The notes below the pieces were generated by a model. The model saw only the letters and a program-made list of their open reading frames with translations, did no database searches and was not told the DNA's origin. The translations under genes were made by a program, and so were the position numbers. A stretch of 64,000 bases of DNA from Pezizomycotina sp. ARF18 (Eukaryota; Ascomycota), in assembly GCA_002224055.1 (NCBI GenBank), contig AZLU01000021.1, positions 124,001 to 188,000 on the forward strand, written 5' to 3'. Positions 24,331 to 33,517 of this stretch are shown piece by piece (positions within the stretch are counted from its first letter, which is position 1; every line of letters begins with the position of its first letter).

Positions 24331-25019
24331 GGCTAAGTAACTTTGTTGTCGATGATATTAAACTATAGTTTCCTGTAGAGAATTGGTACCTTAAGCGAGG
24401 TGCAGCATGAATAAGCTGCTTGCCGTCGAATTTGAAAGTAATTGAAAGGGAAATCAGAAAGAAAGGCTACGTAAAAGAAGAGAAAGGTATTGTTAGAAAA
24501 GGAAGAACCAAAGACATTAAAAGGGAATATAAAGCATGAAGTTCTTGAACGCGGGGACGTTGATCCAGCGAGTATTGTAAACGAGAGGAGGCAGCAGAAA
24601 CAGCAGAACACGCCGCCGCTCTGAAACAGTTGCAGAATAATGAAGCAAAGGAAAATCGGGTAGCGATCGCGAGGCTCGCCGCGAGACAGTTCGGAAACCA
24701 AAAAAATAAAGGCAACTCACCTGCGTCTGTAGATCGACTAAATACTATAGAAACAAGACCAGCAATGGTGTACTATTCTACTACAATGTTCTTACAGCAT
24801 GCTCAACATGCGGTTTCTTTATTAAATGAGGTCGACTTGAAGGTTCACGTCGGGATAACGAATGATCATATAAGAACTTTTCGAATTTCTCCATAGCAAG
24901 ACAGAGCTTCGAGACTTCAAGTGCCTGCCGTATTGGAAAAAATCCTTTCATTACCGATCGCGATTCTTTTTCGTATAATTCATAAAACGAATCGCTTTTA
25001 TCCTATCCACGGTACTCAC
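24331..25019. other. Intergenic with a Lys/Glu-rich open frame
   Basis: On the plus strand at about 24435-24720 the sequence reads very charged segments such as VIEREIRKKGYVKEEKGIV and ALKQLQNNEAKENRVAIARL, which look coiled-coil. It is A-rich, so chance is possible. The complementary frames are Phe/Ser-rich and look spurious. It might be a decayed transposase C-terminus, but I cannot support a family. Confidence 0.25.
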
Positions 25020-25231
25020 CAGTGTCGCAGCGTCTGAAGAGGTTGTGTCCCTTGCCGATCCTCCCCCGTTATTTCCAACGGACGTTCATATAATGTGGTG
25101 GCGTTGCATGGCGTTGCGACAAAACCCATCCATACCTTGACTGTGGGTACCTTTTCGGTAATCCGACCCTCTCTTCCCTCATGAAACAAAAGATCATCGA
25201 CTAAACGACTGTCACGGTACCCAAACGCCAT
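25020..25231 (-). CDS. Possible first exon of an unknown gene
   Basis: The minus strand reads MAFGYRDSRLVDDLLFHEG..., about 70 codons, with start context CCCATGG and a GTGAGT donor directly at its end near 25015. No hydrophobic segment or known domain is seen, and the next exon was not found. It could belong to the 5' side of the 7TM gene downstream on the same strand, but the 700-bp gap argues against that. Confidence 0.3.
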
Positions 25232-27386
25232 GGGAAATGCAATAGTGTAAAAAAAACAATCTTTGCTTCAATCCATGTTTCATCAGATTGCGGGATCGTC
25301 ATGGAAGCGGACTATTGTTTCTAACTTTGACAGATCCAAACATCACGTTTCTCGTTTCCAACTTTTTCGGGTTCAAATGAATTAAGACCTCGCTGGCGAA
25401 CTAGTAGACCGAAGCTTTAATTTTAGAGTATTAGATACATCACGATTCCAAATACGAGGTAGTCTAAGATCCAAAGGTATTTAAACCGGCCATTGCCGTT
25501 AATGACTTTCTCCGAGTATTTCGTTCAAGCAGTCCGAGCTATGGTGTATCGTATAGTCTTCCCGCCCAAGCAAAGATATCCCAGCCCGCGCTAAGACGTT
25601 ATAGCTACAAAGCAGAGTGGCACAACTTGTAAGCCATTCGTTTCTCACAGAGACACTGTCTTCCGGCATTTGAATCACGAAAACTCACAATATGTAGAAT
25701 CTGAATCACTTCCGGCCTCCGCGTGGAGCAGCACCGGGTTTAACTGCGTCCTTACATGAAAAATAAAGCTATTGAGCCATGGCTTTATAGTCCTTAGCTA
25801 TCATTTATTTTCTTTAAGAGATCATCCTTGTTTTACGATACGAGGCGGGAAGGTTGGGACGCTTGCGCCTGCCGATGCTGATATAGCCAAGGCGATCGAG
25901 GAGTGGTCACGGCTAATATAGCTATGTATATCTTTTCTCAAGAAGGTGCCGGATAAAATGCAACGAAATCTTCAAATATCTTAACACCGATTATTAGCAA
26001 AGATGGGAACAACGGCAAGGATAGGCAATGAAATGGTTATCGTCGTCCGAGCTTTCAAAGCATCGGTTTGGTTCTAAGAATGGGGAAACTATCGAGAAAG
26101 TTCCAGTTGGATGTTATTATTAGGTCAGAGTACCAGGCTGCTTTCTGCAGCTGTTAGATCTCGTTTACCGAATAAAACTCATCGAAACCGCGAAGAATTT
26201 TCTGTTTCGTGTTGATACAAGCCCTATCGTATTCTGACGCCAGTCTCGTTTGCCGCTACATCGGACGGAAATACAGGCTTTTCTAGCACTTAGAAGAACT
26301 AATGCTCTAATATTAGAACACTGCGACCATAACGTTACGCCTGTGGTTTTTCCGAAGCTGTATCTCCATGTAGCCTAAGAAATTTTCGGCACTAGCAGAA
26401 TGAAAAGACAACTTCCAGCAGGCGGAACGTCTGTCAGCACGATCAAAATGACGCTCAGGTCTAGAAACATTACTAAGAGTTCAAGGAATCGTGACTTCCT
26501 TACTCAAGTTATATGCTCAGTCATATAAGAGCTACCTTACGTTATTAGTAGCTTTTGCTACACGACTGAGGGTTCGATGCAATCTAGAATTTGAACTCAA
26601 TTTGCCCGGTCAAAGATTAAACATTAGTCTATAAATTAAGTAATAGTCGCAGATAAGGCTTAATATTCATTAAGAAGCGCCATTCAATCGATAATGAATA
26701 ATAACCTCTTACCACATCACCATATAGGTACGCATATAGGTTCAAACGTTCAAATCATATATGCAAGCAAAAGGGTTTTATTGAGAACAAAGATTAAAAT
26801 ACACGAGTTATAGGCACGTCTGCCTTTAAATATAAGAATGTAGCTAGCTGTCACTACTACAATGCTTGTAGTAGGAAGAATAGTGAAGTTCCTTGTTGAG
26901 GGCTCAAAACCTAAGACTTTTTGCCAGATGCAGAGACATCGCGAGCATGTGCATGGCGGTTGTCTGAGAACAAGCTTTATACGCCAAAACGCAATGATGA
27001 TAAATGCAGGGATATTTGCCGGTTTTAGAATCTATGAAGTTTGAAGCTCAATTCTCAACACGCTTGTTTATAAAGTATAACGCTTATATTTTTCTATCTA
27101 AATCTATAAAATGTATGAACGGGAATTGAAAAGCTGCTAAGCATTCTTTATTATCCGAACAGACGTGCTTCTTCGAATATGCCTTCCCTTCGCCAGGACG
27201 AAGCAAGCAACAAGACAACAAGGTTAATAAAACGAAGCCACAATTCCGCCTCCTACTTCTCCAACCTCCTTCTTCCATCATCCACATCTACATTAATCTC
27301 CACATCTATCAAAGGAAAACCTCTACATTAAAACGCCTATAGTGAAACCCTACAGTAAACCCCTTCAAAATCACTAAGGAACCATC
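25232..27386. other. Intergenic, AT-rich
   Basis: About 2.1 kb with no recognisable gene. A 60-codon open frame at 26862-27044 has no distinguishing features. The last 140 bases are CT- and CAT-rich and resemble the leader of the 72-aa gene near 12 kb. Confidence 0.55.
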
Positions 27387-27406
27387 ATGATGGCCGACGA
27401 ACAAAG
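27387..27406 (+). pseudogene. Orphan 5' end, partial copy of the 72-aa gene start
   Basis: ATGATGGCCGACGAACAAAG is followed at once by GTAAGAG, a good splice donor. The coding 16-mer ATGGCCGACGAACAAA and the preceding ACTAAG(A/G)AACC match the start of the minus-strand gene at 11985. No following exon is seen before the convergent secreted-protein gene ends at 27463. It is therefore probably a truncated duplicate, or the first exon of a gene whose remainder I cannot recognise. Confidence 0.35.
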
Positions 27407-27462
27407 GTAAGAGCCTTTTTAAGAATCGATAGCGTAGCAGTTGAACTTGGAGTCGCAGGTCA

Positions 27463-28011
27463 TCATTCCGCCGGGGGAGCGGGAAGCTGGCGCTGCCCAG
27501 TAGCCTTCTTGCACACCATCCGGATCTCTTTGCCGCCTTCGAGGGTAAGAAGTCCGTCGCCGCATTGGCGTCCGGCTTTGCCGCGGCGGTAAGCGTTGCG
27601 AGCGAGCTGGACTTCGAACTTGCCGACGTCGACTTTCTCGTAGCCGACCGTCTTGGTGAGCTTAACCGAGAAGGGGACGCCGTTGTTCCAACTCTTCAAC
27701 CCCGCCCATCGGCCGGCTGCCATCCTCGTCCAGCTTGTTCCCTTTATCAACAACCGACCCTCCGCGTCGAGGGTCGCTGTTGTAGAAATCGTTGAACAAA
27801 GTCCCGCCGGAAGCGTTCGCGTCCGTGAGATGGCAGTCTCAGAGGAAGATACCATGGTGCTATTCTGGTTCCCGGGGACGATGACGTACGCGCTGGCGAC
27901 GACGGCAGAAAGGGAAAGGACGGTAGCGGTGCTGAAATGAACTTTTATTTTAGTGTTTCTAAACGATCGGTTGAGTGTTTTTGAAAAGTTGAGCTGATGA
28001 GCTGAGAGCAA
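27463..28011 (-). CDS. Small secreted protein, unknown family
   Basis: The open frame has 182 codons. A signal peptide core (KVHFSTATVLSLSAVVASAY) begins about residue 23. The true start is probably at that point, near 27948, where AAAATAAAAG may stand for a lost ATG; the first 22 codons would then be leader. The mature part contains LDAEGRLLIKGTSWTRMAA, WNNGVPFSVKLTKTVGYEKV, a basic YRRGKAGRQCGDG and an Ala/Pro-rich end. It has only a few cysteines. A TATA-like element on the minus strand (TATAAATA, 28127-28134) supports the direction. No known domain is recognised; it is an extracellular or cell-wall protein by inference. Confidence 0.6.
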   Translation of the reverse strand: MLSAHQLNFSKTLNRSFRNTKIKVHFSTATVLSLSAVVASAYVIVPGNQNSTMVSSSETAISRTRTLPAGLCSTISTTATLDAEGRLLIKGTSWTRMAAGRWAGLKSWNNGVPFSVKLTKTVGYEKVDVGKFEVQLARNAYRRGKAGRQCGDGLLTLEGGKEIRMVCKKATGQRQLPAPPAE

Positions 28012-31000
28012 TGAATATAGATTTTTGGTAATTTGAAGAATGAATAATTGTGTAGCTGAATACTGTGAATGAATGTTGCTTGTTGATGATGAATTAAAAG
28101 CTCAGAGGAGAGGATAAATGGATGGTATTTATAGACTAATCTGATCTAAAGAGATCATCGCAGATACTTATTTACACGAGATGATCTTCGCATCATCGGC
28201 ACTTGTTTTCTGCTTAACTCTAGTTCATCAATCAGAGACGTTACCTCAACACGACACTGAACACATCCACTAAGCCTCCGAGTGTTCAGTTGTATAGATA
28301 GATCTGCTGTTTTTTTTTTTTTGGCTCGATAGCCCACAATCCATATCCCCATGGGGCTTAGCTACGTTTTCTAGAAGAATTGAGTAGAATGCCCGTAATT
28401 ATTATATCTCGGAAACAAATGTTACACTCATGCAAACGGCTACATAGGATAAAGTTCAACCTCGTATATATTCCGCTCTATTACTGCTTAGAATTCATCG
28501 AAGGATCGCTACCAGATATTTCTCGATTCTGACGTTGCCGCTTCGGACAACTTGAAGAGGCACGCGCTAAGTCTTCGCATAGGAGACTACCGACATTTGG
28601 TTCGGAATCTTTGACTGGGCAATAGAAACTCGTCTGGGCTGTAAAACTACTAACTTCAAAACGGCCTGTTGGCATTGGCTACCTGAGTAGTATAATAGAG
28701 ATAATGTAAAGTCCGTATAATGATGCCCTTGAAAGTTTTCTAAGATTCACAAAATATCTGAATCTCCAGGCTTACTGATCATCGATTTCACCATCATGTT
28801 ATCTATCTCCCCCGGGAGACGAAGCGTCGCGGGGATCCACTCGCTTGACATCACTAGCTTCTCGGCGCGATCCACATGGGTGTAAACCTACTCCAGCCAT
28901 CTACGTACACATCGGCTCAGAGAGGATACAGCTACGCTGCTGTTTCATCAGCAGAAGTATAACGGCCCTCCTGCAGATTACTGCTTATAAATTTTCACTG
29001 GTTGGGACATCAGTCTGGATATCGGAAAAACAGAAGTGATGATGACTGAAAATTTACAACGCTATTTGGGCAGGGCAAATATACTCATAAATCCCCCTTG
29101 CGGGAATGAGAGGCTGATATCCTGGGTCGCTGTTCCGCCATATTCTCTTGATTGTGACCGTGGCTCTAGAGAATGCTGATCGCCAAAAAAGAAAGAAAGA
29201 AAGAAAGAAACGAGGAAACGGTCCAGATCATTCCTAGGTTTAGCGAGGAGACATTGCTTAAAGGTATTCATAAACAAACGTAGAAGCTGGCATAACAGCG
29301 GGAACTTCACACGCTGCTGGGCGTTCCCGTCATGATTCTCAAGCCGAAAAAAGACTGTTCGGCGTACCTTAAATTGAAACGGTTGCAACACGAATTTCAT
29401 GTATTCTCATATCGATATTATCTGGGCTTGCACCGTTTTTCTTTCAATTGAAACATACTGTACTACGCTCGAGTGCAGTAGAAGCCGATATCTATCTCGA
29501 CGGTGTTGAAGGATGGTCAAAATAGCAATTCGTTCCAGCTACAGTGATATTTCAGAACACCTCTTATTAGCAATCGGTCATTCCTTCATTACCATTACTA
29601 GCTAGTCCACAGGACGAAACCCACTTAGGGGCTTTTTAAGTGTAATGATCAAGTTACATGTGCTAAAAGTTAATTAAATTTCCTTATTACATGTACTCGG
29701 TTGAGACTGGATACATGGCAAATTTTTCAGATCCCCGTGAATAATCCAGGAGCTTTGATTTGTTTTCTTTACAGAGGTTTTCACTACCGTCCATTTCTCT
29801 GTTTTCAAGGGGTCCTTGTGGCCATTACGACTTGCCATAAATCAATGGGCGGCAGTATTTTCCCCAGAATCCGGTCAATGCAACCTCCTTATTTTGAACA
29901 CCGGGGCGGGGTATTTTACAAAATTACGAGGACAAGTCGTGCCCAAAGATATATCCGTGATTTTCAGAAGAGGTATGGCCAAAGCACGAACAGAGCTTTA
30001 AGAGCGCAACATGGATTCAACTTCGATTGCCTGGTAAAATCCTTGCGTATTCCTGCAGCCCGGTTCCTTTCCTTGGACGAATAAACGTTTCGAAACGGGG
30101 ACTTCCCTTCCTATGCTCAACGGTCGCGCAGCTTTTCGCGTTGCTGATTTTCAAAGTAAATTACCGCTTTGGACTTCCCTTTCTGCGGGAGTCGCTTCGA
30201 GCTGAAGATCTCAATTCGGCTCGTTCGCAAGAGCGATTACATTTACTGAGACTTGGATAGTAAGGTCACTCAATCCTTCTCGCGAATAGCGGAGACTTGG
30301 TGTTTATGTTATTATAGGTGGCTGAGGTATAGTTGTCGGCGATATACCGCAAATTAGGAAACACGATTATTACTGATTGTTAACGGGGGACTTTCCTCTT
30401 ACTTCGCTTCTGGACTCTAGCTCATGATTTCGCAACCTCCCCCATGGGGGTTAATGGATCGATAAAAGATAACAAAATAAGCATTCACAGATGTTTCTAT
30501 CTTGAATCCATTCGCAAACAGTCCGTTTACCGTCCTTTTGTAGTTTCGCCGGCTCTCGCCGATTCTCTATCCGCCTGAGTTTAGTCGCGGCACCGCGCCA
30601 AGTAGCATGCCGGCTTACGAAAAGCCTTTCTCACCGATGGGTGCTCTGAACCTACCACTCAGAATCTGCAAGCTGCCTAGGATGGACAACGGAGGTTATA
30701 ATAACGTTTTAATATTCCTTAAAACTGGGGTTAGAGGAATTGTGATCCCTGTTTTACTTTCTCATGAAAAGACGAGAGTTTTGCAATCTCGAAGCGCTGT
30801 TCTGGGGAGTTCATCTGCCACTGCAGCTGTTTTGAGCGGAACAGCGATCGGAACCGGCCAACGTGGAACAGGATTGGAAGCTTCAAAGTGGACTCCTCGA
30901 CAAGGTAAAAATGAAAAATACTCCGCTGGCAAAGTCGAGGGTAGTACTATTCCCATACCCTGTAACAACATGAAGGTGACTCCGGAAACCATGAGGGAAA

Positions 31001-31236
31001 GCATGGAATTCCACTAGGATCTGTAGTCCGTGCAAGGCCACTTGGGCTGTACACGACATATTGAACACCCTTCTAGTCTTCACAGCGTAGAGGATCCGGA
31101 TATAAGTACGTCCTGTTGCGCGCCTTTGATCGGCAGTTCTAATCATCAGTTCTCTACACACCTCCATCCATACACTACATTTATATCTCTCAACTTTGTA
31201 TCTTCACACACCAAATTCTTCAGACCGATCTTCAAA
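28012..31236. other. Intergenic
   Basis: About 3.2 kb. It contains a GAAA microsatellite near 29189-29209, a T12 run near 28310 and a TATA-like TATAAG at 31101 for the next gene. The longest open frame (30607-31017, 136 codons, +) reads MPAYEKPFSPMGAL... with no recognised domain; I do not call it a gene. Confidence 0.5.
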
Positions 31237-31789
31237 ATGCAGTTCAAGAAGATCGCCGTCCTCCTCGCTGGCGCTTCCGTCGCCTCTGCTGCCGTCATCC
31301 AGCGTGACATCAATGACATCAACGCCGCTATCACCACCGCCTCGGCTGCCGTCGATGCTTCAACACCGCCGTCGGACCGTCTGCAATGATGCCAACCCGA
31401 CCCTCGGAGAAGCCGCCGGCATCCAGGTCCCCTGGAACGACCTCAACACCAAGCTCAACGCCCTCACGGCCGCCCTTAACGCTGACAAGGGAGCCAAGGA
31501 CGCGACTGAGTCTGGCCAGATCCAGGCACAGCTGCCCCGCGTTGCCTTCCAGGTCATTGCCGGTCTCAGCCAGGTTAAGAGCTGCGCACCAAAGTTCATC
31601 GGCCTCGGCGTTGGTAACCTCGTCGTCGCCAACCTCGGTACCCTGACCACCAACTGGAACAACTTCCTCACTGCCTTGAACACGAGGCTCATCGACTCCG
31701 ACTGGCGGGTGGACCAGCAGTACATCGACCAGATCAAGCAGATCACCGCCGATACCTACACGGCTTTCGGTGCCGCTCCCCCGTCTTAA
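31237..31789 (+). CDS. HsbA-like secreted hydrophobic-surface-binding protein
   Basis: Signal peptide MQFKKIAVLLAGASVASAAV is followed by the helical HsbA / cell-wall galactomannoprotein domain: DINDINAAITTASAAVDAF, GIQVPWNDLNTKLNALTAAL, QLPRVAFQVIAGLSQV, KFIGLGVGNLVVANLGTL, then ADTYTAFGAAPPS. Length is about 184 residues, normal for the family. Such proteins coat hydrophobic surfaces or the cell wall and can recruit hydrolases. Codon use is strongly C-ending, which suggests high expression. Two single-base losses break the frame, in a T run at 31359-31360 and an A run at 31385-31386. Restoring one base at each leaves the family sequence uninterrupted. There is no intron. Confidence 0.85.
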
Positions 31790-32021
31790 ATCTGTGATTC
31801 TTCCTGCATTCCGGTGATAGAAGTGGAGAGATGTAGAATTGTAGATAGTGTAACACCGTGTATTTTTAGCTTAGAATTCTAGAAATAGAGACTTTCTTTT
31901 TTAGATTCAGGTCTCGAAGCGATATAGTAGCAAATAGAGGAAAAAGAGAATTAGATTTGATGCGCAGTTTTTTGACAAGCTCTGAGCGGCTATAAGCTAT
32001 TATTACTTTAAGTACGTGAAA
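31790..32021. other. Convergent 3' region
   Basis: Short AT-rich spacer between the stops of the HsbA-like gene (+) and the F-box gene (-). No other feature is seen. Confidence 0.5.
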
Positions 32022-32702
32022 CTAATGACGGACACTGCAGTGCTCGTTCTGGTCTATTATAGTCCCTTTGCTCCTTTCCTTAGCTAGCCAGATCTTAAGC
32101 ATAGGCGCTATGTCCGCCAGGGAGAATCGCACCGCCCCCATCGTGAAAATGAAAAACACCCTCAGCGTCCACATTCGTCGTTTGAAACCGCCCCAAAAGA
32201 AGTCCAGGATTTCGTAATCGATGCCGTTGCTGTGAGATTCCTTGCAGCGGCGCGCTATCTCCACAGCTGCTTGCATGACGTCGAGTACCGTGACAGCACC
32301 TCCGTTACCGGTGCCTTCTACGTCGAGGAACGGTGGGACGCCGACCCACGGGTGGTGGTAGACCGCTTTCTTAAAAGCTGGAGAAACGGCGTTCTCGGCG
32401 CCCGCGGGGGATTCTGCAAGGCGTTTATGCGTCCTCCTAAGCGTCACGTAATCGATGGAGGTCGTATAACCGTAGTCTATCGCGTTGAACGTTGGATTCA
32501 CTGCGTAAGCGGTGGAGGAGGAGCGGGGGACCTGTAGCGGGGCATCGCAGAAGAGGATCCTATTGATTTCAGTGGCGGATCCGGGCGTCGGCTGCAGTAA
32601 GGCGAAGAAACGCTTGTTCACGAGGGGTACGCGTAGCCTAAGGTCACCATAGGTCAAGTGCTGGAGGATCTCGAGGAGGATCTCGTTGGGAAGGGAGTCC
32701 AT
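32022..32702 (-). CDS. F-box protein
   Basis: This is one of the few long genes here with an intact frame (226 codons). The N-terminal F-box is MDSLPNEILLEILQHLTYGD, continuing LRLRVPLVNKRFFALLQ. It should bind Skp1 and present targets to an SCF ubiquitin ligase. The remainder has no leucine-rich or WD repeats: a middle region with HHPWVGVPPFLDVEGTGNGG and AAVEIARRCKESHSNGIDYE, then MWTLRVFFIFTMGAVRFSLA. This matches the many small lineage-specific fungal F-box proteins. Its target is unknown. It is convergent with the HsbA-like gene. Confidence 0.8.
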   Translation of the reverse strand: MDSLPNEILLEILQHLTYGDLRLRVPLVNKRFFALLQPTPGSATEINRILFCDAPLQVPRSSSTAYAVNPTFNAIDYGYTTSIDYVTLRRTHKRLAESPAGAENAVSPAFKKAVYHHPWVGVPPFLDVEGTGNGGAVTVLDVMQAAVEIARRCKESHSNGIDYEILDFFWGGFKRRMWTLRVFFIFTMGAVRFSLADIAPMLKIWLAKERSKGTIIDQNEHCSVRH

Positions 32703-33246
32703 AATTGAGATGATATCGAAAGTTTTCTTAGTTTTGAGTCACGTCCTAGGAACGGAAAGAAATTTAGTTTCCCCTGGCCCTTACCTTCAATTGGTCCACG
32801 ATTCAAGAGCCTCTAGATTGGCCGTGCTTGGCAAAAAGGTAAATAACGCAACCGCTACTCGTGATCATGGGTCATAAAAGACATTTCAGCGTAACCGTAT
32901 GTTCAAAGGGGAATTACAATCCGAGTCTTCCTACATTATTGAAAGAAATATGAGTTCTCGAAATATCTGAAGCTTCTCTCTCGTTATCCGGGAAAGTTTA
33001 AAAACATAATACTTCTTATTCTTTTTATTTCGTAAGTGTTTTGATTCGCTTTGTATTCCATATACTGATTCTGGCGTTCTTGGTTTAGCAAACACTCGCC
33101 CCGTTAATGCTCGCAAAACGGTTACCAGCGCTGCCTTCAACCGGCAATATAAGTGGGTCCCCGTATCTTTAAGACTTCAAAAGGCTATAAGGGATAAGGA
33201 GCAAGAAAGTGCTCCTCAGAAATACACCGGGGCGTATGATTCAAGG
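32703..33246. other. Intergenic
   Basis: The promoter of the F-box gene (minus strand) and the 3' region of the small membrane protein gene. A 69-codon minus-strand frame at 32931-33140 has no support. Confidence 0.5.
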
Positions 33247-33438
33247 TCACGGTTTGTTCGTAAAATAGATTACAACAACTATAAGAGCTGTGACAACGAC
33301 CATAACGAAGGCAAGCACAAGATAAAGCGTGCCAGAATTTGAGTCTGAACTTAAAGGCAAAGCTCTTCTAGTCTGTCGGACGGTAGTTGCGGGTGGGTTG
33401 TCGGATAGTTCGACTGCTTGTGATTGGTATGCAGGCAT
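33247..33438 (-). CDS. Small single-pass membrane protein, 63 aa
   Basis: The minus strand reads MPAYQSQAVELSDNPP..., a polar Ser/Thr/Pro-rich N-terminus, then a strong membrane helix (LYLVLAFVMVVVTALIVVVI) and a four-to-five residue tail ending YFTNKP. There is no signal peptide, so a tail-anchored topology with the N-terminus in the cytosol is likely. The ATG has a good context (AAGAAAATGCC), and a TATA box lies 72-79 bp upstream. The frame is intact. The family is not recognised. Confidence 0.6.
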   Translation of the reverse strand: MPAYQSQAVELSDNPPATTVRQTRRALPLSSDSNSGTLYLVLAFVMVVVTALIVVVIYFTNKP

Positions 33439-33509
33439 TTTCTTGGTGTCAAAGGTTGGGATATTTGTTGTAGTGGGATAATGGCATTTCGTAATAGTAG
33501 AGCGCAGAC

Positions 33510-33517
33510 TTATATAA
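33510..33517 (-). promoter_or_regulatory. TATA box of the 63-aa membrane protein gene
   Basis: The minus strand has a TATATAAG element about 75 bp upstream of the ATG at 33438. Confidence 0.4.

Noticed and set aside
24435-24720. Charged frame considered as a transposase C-terminus
   Set aside because: The A-rich sequence explains the Lys/Glu content, and no DDE catalytic domain or terminal repeats were found nearby.
29701-30084. 127-codon plus-strand frame
   Set aside because: Composition is not distinctive, no family resemblance, and overlapping frames of similar quality exist.
30607-31017. 136-codon plus-strand frame before the HsbA-like gene
   Set aside because: No signal peptide, domain or splice context; probably promoter-side DNA.
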